Below, piece after piece: positions 1-11,100 of a stretch of DNA of 64,000 nucleotides. The position numbers were made by a program, and so were the translations under genes. Under the pieces are notes generated by a model. The model searched no databases. It saw only the letters and a program-made list of their open reading frames with translations, and was not told where the DNA came from. How positions within the stretch are numbered: the stretch's first letter is position 1; each line of letters opens with the position of its first letter. The DNA lies in NCBI GenBank assembly GCA_000708835.1, contig DF237129.1, positions 62,001 through 126,000 of the forward strand, read 5' to 3'. The DNA comes from Klebsormidium nitens. Lineage: Eukaryota; Streptophyta; Klebsormidiophyceae; Klebsormidiales; Klebsormidiaceae.

Positions 1-124
1 ATACTCCTAGAAGGTTCTGGAAAGCTGTGAGAGAAAGCTCTCTCCAACCGCTCCATGGGTCCTAGAAATGACTTTAAGAAGGTCTTAAAAATGGGCGTAG
101 AAAAGGCTTCCTCCACGTTCGCAG

Positions 125-1914
125 ACGACGACTGGTACGGAATGGAGCACGTGTACAAGTACGAGTCCAAGCTGGGGCTCACTCAGCGTTACATGTTCTA
201 CTGCGCCTTCGAGAACAGCATCTGGCCGGATTACGTCACCGAGAAGTTTTACCACGGCTTGCGGACCGGCGCCGTACCGATCGTCCTCGGCGCGCCCAAC
301 GTGGGCGAATTTGCCCCGAGCCCGGACTCGTTTCTGCAGATAAGGAGTCTGGAGGACATCCCTGCGGTTGTGGAGAAGATGAAAGAGGCGATGCGCAACC
401 GGACGTACTACGAGGTGGGCAGCACTATCTTTCTTCGTTTCTTCTTTTTCGCTTCGTGCGTTGGGCGCGGGGCTTTGATGTGTGTCTGTCTTTTGACCCC
501 GCTCTATTGACTTAAGCTTGGCGGCCCGTGTCCGGGTCCCTTCTTTCCCTTGCCGCACCTTTTCTTCTTGCAAGCGCTAACTCTCCGTTTTCATCGATGA
601 TGGGCGACCCTAGAAATGCGGGTCAACTCATTCTCGTTTTCAACGCAAGGCGGAGCAACTGCCCCGTTTGAATGTACTAGGACCTTCGCGAACGTTGCCT
701 CATAGTTCTAAGACCCCCCGTGACACTTCAAGTGGGCGTTGAGGTTGAAGAAACCCACGTGGCTGTCGCGGCGTCCTTCTTGCGGTAAAGTCGCCTTCCG
801 TGTCGCTGCCAAAATTTCGCTCGTGCGGATCGCGGCGACATAAACAGCTGCATCCCTGGTTACTGGTCGCTAAATGCGGATGCATCCGCTGACGCCCTCT
901 TTAAGATGGGCGTCAACGGTAAAACCAGTCCGTTCCGATTTGCTGTTTGCTCAAAAACGGAACCCAGGAGCCTCTTGTTGTGGTTCCGCCGTACCTTCGT
1001 GCGCGTGGTTGCCCCGTCTGTTAGCGGCCCCGGAAGAGGGACTACGAACCAAACCAGTGCATCCTTGACTGCAAAGCACAGTAGTGCACTCTCAGAAGCT
1101 GTCTTCGGCTCGCATTTGAGGAATTGATGGCGAGACTTTTTGTTTCAATCACTTGCCGTGCGCGAGATCTCTTCTTCTTCCATCTGGAAAACGTGGTGTG
1201 AGGAGGATCTTACCTTATCCGCTCCATCGTCTCTGTCTCCCAGAAGCTATTCAGAAAGAAAGACGGTCGCCCTCATTCTTCTTGGCTTTCTTGCAGAGCA
1301 TGCTGGCGTGGAAGTCGGAGGCTCCATCCGAGACCTTCAGAGCGATCACGGACATGCCAGCTGTCCACCCCACGTGCCGGCTCTGCATCCTATTGGCCGA
1401 CCGCATACGACAAAAGGAATGGCGGGAAGGCCGGGGCAACAGCAGTCTTCTAAAAAATCGAAGCAGCGCCGGAAGTTATTTCGAGCAACGCCCCATAGCT
1501 CCTTTTATCATCCCTGCACGGTCGTTTGACCACTGCTCCTGCATAAGCGATGGGCCGACCCCGGAGGTTATGAGCACCAAGTATCTACTCTTCGTGCGCG
1601 AGCGGGGGCTGTTCCGGTTCCGTCCGGTCTTTCTGGGCTCGGAAGACCTCACCCTTAACGGGCTTCACCGAGCAATCATTGAGGGGTTTATGAAGATGCA
1701 TCACCGAGTGACGTGGCAAGAGCACCGGGAAATCTCGTCTGGGCTAGCGGCGCGTATAAGCTCTTGGGAAAGGCCGGTCGTGCATCGCGTATACGAAGTG
1801 GGACGCACGCAGAGGCAGGTGCTGTTTGGCAACGGGTCCTTGCAACACGACGCTCAAGTCGAGGCGCTTGTCAAGTCGCAGCCCTGTCCACGGCTCGAAG
1901 CAATCTTTGTGTAG
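125..1914 (+). CDS. alpha-1,3-fucosyltransferase (GT10), C-terminal part, 5' end outside window
   Basis: Glycosyltransferase family 10 enzyme that moves fucose from GDP-fucose onto N-glycans in the Golgi. Two exons are visible: 125-414 (acceptor CAG at 122-124, donor GTGGGC) and 1297-1914 (acceptor TTGCAG), joined in phase 0. The first carries the GT10 signature FENSIWPDYVTEKF followed by a G-VPIVLGAPNV segment, which belongs to the nucleotide-sugar binding half. The second carries a CRLC cysteine motif and ends with a TQRQVLF...CPRLEAIFV tail like that of the plant FUT11/FUT12 group. The N-terminal anchor and donor-side exons lie upstream of base 1. The intron 415-1296 holds no further convincing exon. 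Family assignment is firm; the exact acceptor specificity is inferred. Confidence 0.88.
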
Positions 1915-3174
1915 CTTTTGTGTTGCTCAGTCAAATCTAGATAAACTACTTGTTGACTCAATCCATTATCCAGGTGTAATATGCATCTTTGTACAGTAAA
2001 ATTAGAGGACGCGTGAGCCCAAGCTGAGGCATTTACGGGTTAGTCGAAAAGCCGGCATCGAAAGAGCCGTTACCAAGTTAGCTCCGCTTGCCGAACACTT
2101 CAGACGGTCAAGAGGTTTTGATAATAGAGAGATCGGCACTTTCGCTCAAACCCTGGACTGGCATACGAGCAACTTCGAGTTATTGCAAGTTGGCCGAGGC
2201 AGCTGCCTGACAAGCGTTGGACTCAAGGACCCGCGACACATTAGGAGGCTGATTCATGCAAACGTCCGCTCAAGCCCGCCATGATGCGCGTGGCGTGCGC
2301 GTAATAACCATCTCAGCAAGGATAGTGCCATGATGCACCATGACAGATGGAAACGTCTATAAAGTAATACCGCGCATCCGTTCATGTAGATAACGTCAGT
2401 GCGCTTCAAAAGAATTGATGCTACGTAGCGTAGTAGGAGGGCCCCGGGTGCTTCTATGGTAGTTTATTTGCAAGACATTGGTGCAGAGCTCTCGGTGAAG
2501 CGCGTCCGTGCTCATTGCGCGTGAATGATCAGCATGGAAGCAAACTTTGGCCCGTAGCGCGGTGCATATAGCAATTACGACGGTCACTCGCGATACGTAC
2601 TCAATGTGTGAAGTGAGAGCTCATGGTCAAGTTGAAATCCGTATGCCCTGAAGACTGAGACCGCGGAGAGACTGGCCGAAGTCGGAGTTGCTTGAGCTTG
2701 CACAGCTCATGCAACAGCTTGCAGAACGAAATTCACAATAAGACTGCAAAACGCCATAGGGAAGCTCAGTGCCCATGCATGCACATGACATATGTATCGC
2801 ATTGCTACGCGGGAATTGTGCTACTGCCTGGCCAATGGATCTTGTTGTAGCAATTGAAGCATGTTCCCCAGGGGTCGCGGCGGTAGGAGAATGGTCAATA
2901 TGAGGGTATATGCAGACTCGGAACACTCAGCCGACGTCAATACACATTTCACCATCCAGATCCATCGCGTCAACAAGGGCCGTCACTGATCCGCAAGGCT
3001 CTTTCCTTGCAAACCATTTGATGTTCATGCTGATCTCTGGTCTGACTTCTCTCAGTAATTTCGACCCATATCGACTTTCGTGCCGACCCATATCGACTTA
3101 CGTGCCCATGTTGTTGGCCCCAAATTTTGTCTATGTATGTACAACGTGATCAAGTACCTGCTTCTAAGACGCAC
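1915..3174. other. convergent intergenic region
   Basis: Space between the stop codons of two convergent genes (fucosyltransferase on +, SDR-like gene on -). It should hold both 3' UTRs. No reading frame here resembles a protein I recognise, and I see no repeat. Confidence 0.5.
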
Positions 3175-6100
3175 CTAATCAGAATGGAGCTTTGCAAAGA
3201 GGGGCTGAAGATCGCTGTACGGATTCTGCTTGTCGTTGACAACTTCAAAGGTGACGTTGTCCGGACTCAGCCCCTCTAAACAGCCAACCGCAACTGCCGC
3301 CACATCCGCTCGGCTGACCATGCCCAGAGTTTTGTCGCCCTGCGAGGACCTCTGAAACCGTCAGCTTCCAGGATTCGAACGTGGTGTTTTCAACAGCCCT
3401 AATCAGATGTGACGACTCTTGACCAGCGAGCCTCTTCTGAAAGACCTTCAACAAAGACGATTGCCGCACCAAAATGCTGCGAATCTAAACGTGTTGCGAA
3501 AAATCTGGTGTGCTTCTTGATGAAAATGGACGGACTGTTTTGTTCGAAGGATAGGTGTACAAACAAAGAAAGGCGGGCGCCCCTCTAAGCCGACGCAGGA
3601 CCAAACTCACACGATGTTATCTGGACAAGAGCGGGTCATATAGGGACGGGGCTATCGCCATTCTCGTATCATTACTCGAGCCGCAGAGTATTGTGGACCC
3701 AAGGTCGTTGAGGAGGCAATCCAGCAGATAAAAATCTACGCTGCACCCCTCAAGTTAGACAAAGCACGGCGGAAGAGATGCCCAGCGAAGTCAGGACCGA
3801 GGAGCAGCCCAAACAGCGCAACGAGATTCTAGGAATTGAAGCAAACTCCAGTTATGATTTCGAGACGCGAACTGCCAATTGTACCCCCGTATAGACACTC
3901 GAGGCCTCTGAGTCGCCGATAACTGATGCGAAGGACGTCAAAAAGCGGTTTCCAGTGGCTAGGTACGTGAACGCGTACGCAAGCCACGTTGAAAAGAAAG
4001 GGCAATGCATAGCTTCTGCCGTTACCTGGTCCATTATAATGCCGGCCTTGGCGCCCTCGTTGTCATTCAGCCCCCCTGGCCGAATGACGTAGTAGCCTAA
4101 GCCGTCCCGGCCATAGGTTTTCCGCAGGTAATTCTCCCCCTGCAAAAGCCAGTTGCTCCGGCGCTTAGAAGCCCGTCCTCCACCCCGTCTTTGTTTCCGG
4201 TGCACGTGGTGGTTCGTACGACCTTACGTGACCGTCAGTGTGCATGGTTCTAATGACTTTGCGTAAATCTAAATGTGCAGAGTTGAAGCGCTCGTCTAGC
4301 ATCGGATGACGACTCGCTCATGCACAAGAAGACCCAGAGTTCTCAGCAGTTCCAGACTTCACGGACGGGATCTCGGTGAACCCCTTTTTAAGTGGCATAG
4401 TTGGTAACAATCAGATGTTCCCTCCCTACAAAGACGAAGAGGATCGCTTCTTTCACGCTCACCAGGAGCTTCCAGTGCAGCACCCGCCCCGCCATTGTGT
4501 TGAGCAGGATGTGGATGAAGGAGAAGGGGCGTGTGACTGCCGCCGAAGAGATGAGCACAAAGCGAGGAACGCGTGCCGCAGCAGCTGCCGAGACCAAGTG
4601 CGTGACGCCCTGCGACCAAGAAGTCTCGGTCTTTCATAAGCGTTTCAGGGTTTGTGGCACGTCGGGAGTGGCACCAGTTCAGGAAGGGCGTGTAGATATT
4701 GCGGAGTTTTTGTGTCATGGCAACGGCTGAGACCATGGGCGTGACGGCCGGCCTACGATTGGATGCTTAGGGTGTCAGCGGTTGAGGCGTTGGCCTGGGC
4801 TACAAGTAAATGTAAAAAGGGGACAGGATTCGCCTCAGCAGGCAACCTTACTGACCCTGCTGATGCTCATTCTGCGGTAGGGAGGATGACGTAGCTTTGG
4901 CAGACCGACCTATCGATGAAATGAGCACATGGGTGGACGGACGTCCATCGTTTCCGGTGCCAAAAGGAAAATGCAACGAACAAGTCTTAAGCTTCTCATT
5001 GAGAGCACGGGCCCAGGAAAAACTCGGGATTGAAACAACCTCGCTGCCGTGATCCAGCGGTTGCAGCCACCATACCTTCATCTGCAAGCACGTGAACCCC
5101 TCCCAGATGACGCAAGACCTCTCTCATCAGCAGAAAGTGGGAGTTGCCCTTATCGGAGTCAACGACCTGCCGCGCCCCATAGCTCATGAATTGAACGGGT
5201 GAAAGCGACGAACGGTATGAGAATACTCGTAAGTTCGAAACTTCTGCAATGGAAAGCTCCGAAGGAACACTATGACGGAGAAGAAATGCCGTCTACCTCG
5301 AAGTCGACCTTCCTGGGCGTCTGCTGGTCCAAGCCGAACAGGGGCAGCCGCCAACCCTGCCTCGCGCCTACTGCGCACACGACCGCGTCTTTGCCAGCGC
5401 AAGCGGACTGTAGGGCATCCGGATTTGTGACATCACCCGTCACGAACTTGACCTGTACCATCGTAGAAAGCACAGCCTCAATGGAAATTTTCTAAAACTC
5501 GTGAAACAAATGCTCGAAGGTCGATATCCTAATGAGATACTCGGAGAAAGTCTGCCGAAAATGATAAGGCGTACCTACCTTTTATCACACGCGTGTACAA
5601 GGAATTGCAAATGCAAAGCCACCACAAGAATGAAGATTCCTATCTTTAAAGGATATATGGATCGGTTCTCAATAAGCTCAGATACCCCGAACAATCTGGT
5701 CCTATCTGCGCTTAGAGATATGGCGACCATGGGGACAATTGAAGACCGACCGAAGCAGGTGGAGCTAAAGACTGAACCTACAGGAGTCCCGGAAGGGGAG
5801 CACAGGGGAAGCCAAGCACGATTCCCTTGACCAACACGGCATTCATAGCAACTAAACCCGCCAGCTGTATGGGATTTCCGCTCAAGAAGGGGGCTACGAG
5901 CGACATAGCAACTTATGAGCCCCCTTGAAGAGTGCACTCTTATTGTTCTCCGGTTGAACAAGCAAGCTAGAGGAGGTGGCTTAATGAAACCAATTGGGCC
6001 AGCAGGGGCATGCCCGTAGGCCAAGAGAACCGACATAGCACGGTCCTTGAGGTCTGAGGCTGTGCAGATGTTGTAGAAGGGCTGCAGGCGCGAATGCTGC

Positions 6101-6822
6101 TGGGAAGGGGCACTCCCGAAGGCGAGCATGGAAGCACGGGATCCAACATCCTCAGGAGTGCGCAAACATTTGCCAATGAGCCTCACCCGACTTGCTTCAG
6201 GACCGATTGCCGCGGCCGTCTTTTCTTCGTTGCGGACGAGCGCGTACACTTCAAACTTTGGCTTGGCGGACAGCAACGCCTTGGTGACCTGGAGGTATCA
6301 AAGGTTATGTATACCGAATGCAAAGGTGGCAGTGAGTCAGTCAGTATCCTTGTCAGCATGCAAGTGTGGGGATACTTAGGATTCTCAGCTTCAAGCACAA
6401 CTGTCTTGTTGATATAACCCCCATCTCCTAAACCAGGTTCTCAGTCAAAAAGAAAGAGGTCCTGACCGCTGACAGATGAAGCCTGGGTCACATCTACTGG
6501 TTTCTCTCAAACCCTATGCTGCCTTATACCCTCAAGCTGGTGCTTCAATCAACTTCCTCGCATCATTCTTCACCACCTCTCTGCTCAAAATTAGCTTCTG
6601 GACTTCTGTCGGTGGAAGCTAACAGCAGCAACAAACTTACACCCTTTGTGCGCTTTCTCATCAACATGAGCTTCCCATGAGTCCGCATGAGTTCCTGACA
6701 TCCACAGCAGTGATTCAAATGGAGCACATCCTGCATCAGCAGCCTACCTGCAACCCGACCCCGCTGCTGCTTCCCACCACCAGCACCTTCCTCGGTACTT
6801 CCAACTGCGCCTGCATCTGCAT
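3175..6822 (-). CDS. NAD(P)-binding Rossmann-fold (SDR/NmrA-like) protein
   Basis: Atypical short-chain dehydrogenase of the type found in plant plastids. Exons in transcript order: 6748-6822 or 6748-6816 (VLVVGSSSGVG, the glycine-rich dinucleotide loop after beta-1), 6187-6288 (VTKALL...VYALVRN), 5297-5452 (VKFVTGDVTNPDAL, then DAVVCAVGA), 4463-4584 (RVPRFVLISSAAV), 4026-4139 (GYYVIRPGGL), and 3175-3339 (MVSRADVAAVAVGCL to the stop). Phases agree except around 5140-5190, where the small exon joining KVDFE to AAARVPRF is not resolved. A YGARQVVDS segment there looks coding, but the base after it gives ATAAGG instead of a GT donor. Exon 6748-6822 could start at an ATG (6822) or be preceded by a transit-peptide exon that I could not find. 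Substrate unknown. Confidence 0.8.
3370..3425 (-). repeat. tRNA-like A box/B box remnant in an intron
   Basis: Read on the minus strand, TGGTCAAGAG (3425-3416) fits a pol III A box and GTTCGAATCC (3379-3370) fits a B box, with the spacing of a tRNA or SINE head. I found no paired acceptor stem, so this is a decayed tRNA or tRNA-derived repeat, or chance. It lies in the last intron of the SDR-like gene. Confidence 0.3.
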
Positions 6823-8108
6823 GGTTCAAATTAGGGATATAATATAGCCCCACAACGCTTTCCTTTGATTGCAATCCCCGGGTTCGCTGGTTCAATCTCC
6901 TGACAACCGTGCTGCCAACTGTAGGATGACTCACTTCTGGCAGCTCGGAAGCTCGCCCTGTCTCTGCAAGCGCTGCATGCAGCAGCAGGCTTCAGCAACA
7001 GTCTGTGTGAGCGACTGGAGTCCGCCTATCTTGAAGGGATTGAGTTTTGTACCTCTACGAAAGCGCCACCAGCATGTATGCAGCATTGCATTGCCCTCAG
7101 CACCTACCTAGTACTTAGCGTTCATCTTCCGAGTCAATACAGATCTTGAAAATTAGCGTGAGAATGAATCTGGTGTACGGCGCCCCTCTACTCGGATGTC
7201 ACTTGCCGTGCCGGTTTGCCCAACCGTGTCGGGAAGATCGGTTTTCAGGGTCAGATGGTCTCCCTTGCACCTACCGTTTCTTGCCGCAGGCACAGTGCTT
7301 GGTGGAATTGGCTACAGCCTATTTAAAGGGCGGCGCCGCGCACTGGCGGGCCGCAGCCGCCGCGGTCAGCGGCACTGCAAAGTCAGCCTGGCACTGCAAG
7401 CCAGCCTGAGGCTCCTGGCAAGGGCGGCTCCTGTCGGAGGCCGCGCGCGGGGCGCCCATCATCCTGGATTCATGACTCTGACAACTTGCAGGCCGCGTAG
7501 GCCGCATATCAATTGCTGAATCAAACTTACTGACTGATGATCAGCTATATGTGCGACAACAAATGTGAAACCATGCTGTCTTCGCTTCTCTTTAAGCTGC
7601 AATCGCGAACGCGTAAGCGAACTCCATACCGTTGATACAAAACGGGAGTGCCTTGATAGTACGTCGACCGCCCGCTGGGTGCGGCATCGCACATGTGCTC
7701 GATCGAGTTCCGGTTTTCGCTCTATAATTTGGAGGGGGCCGGGTTCATATTCGTTTTTTGCATGTTTTCCATGACCATGCCAGACCGACGAACGAGGTTG
7801 CAGCCCCGCTCTCTGAAGTCTACCGCATCCCAGTGACGTATGTCTTGTCGTATCCGAGTGCAAATCGCCCACTCGAAGTGGCCTAATGATACACCAAGAA
7901 CCCTTCACGACACGAGCATTCGTCATACAAACGTACACTTGCGGCTCCTTTATCCTTGGTTCCTATACTTGGATGTATTCGGATCACATGGCTCCAAGTC
8001 CGCCACGTGTGTCTCTTTTGAAGCGATTCGCTGGCGTTTGCCACCTCAGCCCTCGAAAACACTTCGACTTTCAAAAATTGACATTAAGCCTTGCTCGTTT
8101 CTAAACCG
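6823..8108. other. intergenic region, unresolved 5' end of the SDR-like gene
   Basis: Between the first recognisable exon of the SDR-like gene and the stop of the prolyl hydroxylase gene, both on the minus strand. A GC-rich Ala/Arg-coding patch at about 7320-7510 on the minus strand could be a transit-peptide exon, but I cannot join it in phase. Nothing else is recognisable. Confidence 0.35.
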
Positions 8109-11100
8109 TCACTTAGCCGTGCTTTTCTCCTGCTCACTGTGAGACTGGAAAACGCTGAACGGATTCCGCCCTTTCCGCGGCTCCTCAAGGGAGCGCTCCC
8201 GGATCCACTTCGTAGCGCTCCACTTTTCGCCCTTCAGCACGGTGCAACTGGTGTGAATGCTCTCCGGATCCGGCCGCCCGTCCGGATTCTGTACCCATGG
8301 ACGAACGTGGTTTGAATCTTTGATGAGACACGAGGGCCAAGCTTCGTTGCCGCTTGATTGGCTCGTTATAGGTGGACTTTTGATCTTTCGACTTTGCAAG
8401 GCAGTTCGATAGAGATTCCTAACACTGCAGCTGTGTTGATGCCGGTCAACGAGCTGGTTCTGGTTGCAATCTAGCGAGGCCAACGAACTGAAAGCTGTCG
8501 ACGAGGACCAAGGGGGTTCTCGCGGCGATTGTCCGTACGGGTCTGCGGATTTGAGAGACTGCTTTAGACCCGGGCCAAAGAAAACAGAAAAGCAGTCGGC
8601 TGCTTAATGCTTACCTTGTTCCAGAAGAACACGGCATTCCCTTTCTTCGGCGACACCGACACGCCTGACGTCCGGACTCCTCCGCACAATCCCTGCAGAT
8701 ACGAAACTCAACTGAGAGTCTTCTATTACATATATGATCATCTTTTGGCTTCTGGATAGCATCGATGTAGGTCTTTAGCACGTGGACCGATGGACCTGAT
8801 TGCATCGTAAGCAGGGTTTTTCCGATAACGACAAAGCTTACAGTACGTATACCTGGGTGTTCCACTCAATCTGAAGATACGAACCGGCAATGAAAGTCTT
8901 TGTATATTATTACTTGGCAGTTTACAGTGTGAGTCCGAGAGCACATGCAATGGCAGGTCACATAGGTTTCGCTGCATCCGTTCGTATTCCAAACCTTGCC
9001 TCGTGCATATGCAGACCTTATCATTCTTAAGGAATCGTCTCTGGTCGATTCGCCCCTGTCAAAGTCGCTCGATCTACCGTCGTACGACCTGCCGACTCAC
9101 TTCAGCAAGCTGCGAGAAAAGAAATCGGCGTGATCTAGCAACTTTCAAGTGTGGTCTGATCAGCTGGCAGCGACGCACAGGTGGGACTTACCGAAGGGGT
9201 CGGCTGTCCGGGAACATAAGCGGTTGGAAACAGGGTCTCCCCGCCTTCTTGGACGTCCGACAGGTACATGATCATGGTGGCGACTCTGCAGACGGCCGAG
9301 AGGATCTTCATGTCGCCGAAATAACTCAAGGCATTCTGTTCTCGAGAAGGGTCCATTACGGTGGACAGAAATTCAGTAGTGACGAGCTAGAGAGAGAGGA
9401 AGCAAGCAGCGGCAATTCGGTTCAGCGGCAGCGTTTGCCAAAAACTTCTCGTTGAGCGGCAATTGAAAGCGTGTAGAGCGCAAACACGTTCATCAGCCGA
9501 CTTTTCTTTCAGAGACCGATGGGCACAGCTTCACTAGGACATCTGATGTATTCACAGCCCAGAAGATTGCGTCGATATGTCTGACTCTTTATAATAGCGT
9601 ACATCCTCAGTGAATGTGGATACACAGGAAATCTGGGCTGCTAAGCAGGTTGATTACCAGACTTAAATCACGGGTTAATGGAGGATTGATGGGTATTTGA
9701 CCTCGCTCCAAGGCTAACTATCGCCCAAGTCTGTATTTTGGACATATGACCACCTTTTACCAGCCCATATCCAATCATGTTTAACGGCTACAGATTCCTG
9801 TAGTGGATAATCTGCTGACACACCTGTTTCCTCCCGGTTGTCCGCGCATCATCTCCCCGGAGAACAGGTCGTAGTGTGTCCCATAGAATTGGCCGTTCTC
9901 GTAGCGAAGGATCTACAGAGGCAAACAGCACAGCTTCTTGATTTATTTCACAAAGACGTTAGCAATATGCAGCTGATGTGACGCGGAAATATCATTGAGA
10001 CGTCTGACTTTCTGGTAAAAGCACAGCCCTTTGACTGCGGCAGTTGGAGACACCTGAAAAGCGTCACGACGCAGATCCAGCTGCCAGTCGGAGACTCGAC
10101 AAGAACGGGCCAAATAGGAGACGAGTCTGCAAACCTGAAAGCGACGCACTAAGTGTTTGAATGGTCTTAATTTTACCTTTCAAAAAGAAACTGCAACAGC
10201 GATTACCAGAGAAACCGGTTACAGCTTCGTCAAGACACGTGGCCTCCAGAGATTGTACCTGCATCACCTCTCCATTCTCTGGCGGCAGGAACGTGTTCTC
10301 CGCAATGCGAGCCTGCATCCCACAGAGTCCAATGACTTGCATATGCTCAGTGAAGGAAGAACTCCATGTCCTCAACGTTTGCAAGCTGTTGCGAGTCAGC
10401 GACTCGATTGCTGGTGTCTCTACTTAACCTGGAGCCGCCCACTTCGCTTTCAAAGAACTAAAGAACGCTTTTCAAACTCCACTCTTTCAGGGCGATCTCT
10501 ACGCTCTACTCAACAGAATCACCTTCTCACGCTGCCAACATTTGCACGGACGCGCGTGCACTTTCTCACCACTAGGAACACTTTCCGAGCAGGCCCGCAG
10601 TTTTCGAACACAAACCACTGTGCCAAACGCACTTGCCTCGACGGCTTGCACGATCGGATCCTGGCGGAGGGATCCCCCGAGGAACGACCCGGAGCTGGTG
10701 CGCCCGCGATCCACGGCCGAGCGCCCGTCCGGCTGCACCCTGGCGGACCGCTCTAGTTCGCCCGCGCCCAGCGCAATCAGCCGGTCGCACTCGGTGTCTG
10801 CACGTGAGAACAACCCTGGCTTGATACTTGACGGAAAGGTTGGTTAAAATGAGGACCTTCGCGTGCTTTGCTCCGTCGCAAACGAAACCGTTCTTGTTAG
10901 AGCTTGGGGTGACTGCAATCAATGTTCTGAGCACCATCTGAGCTTCTTTTCCATGTATAGACGAGAACGAAAGGAGCAGATTTTTGCGTGTCACCGTTAC
11001 TGCTGACGATTTTATCAGCGCGGCTTTGCTGTTCCTTTCTGCTACACCGGCAAGCATATGGAGACTGGGCGAGAAAGAAGCGCACCGCTCTGGTTTTTCA

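Noticed and set aside
85-573. 162-codon minus-strand open frame over the fucosyltransferase exon
   Set aside because: It is the antisense shadow of the GT10 exon; the plus-strand protein has the family signature.
7196-7519. Plus-strand frame with a glycine-rich AAGTVLGGIGYSLF segment
   Set aside because: Tempting as a membrane or nucleotide-binding piece, but there is no neighbouring exon, no matching phase and no family similarity.
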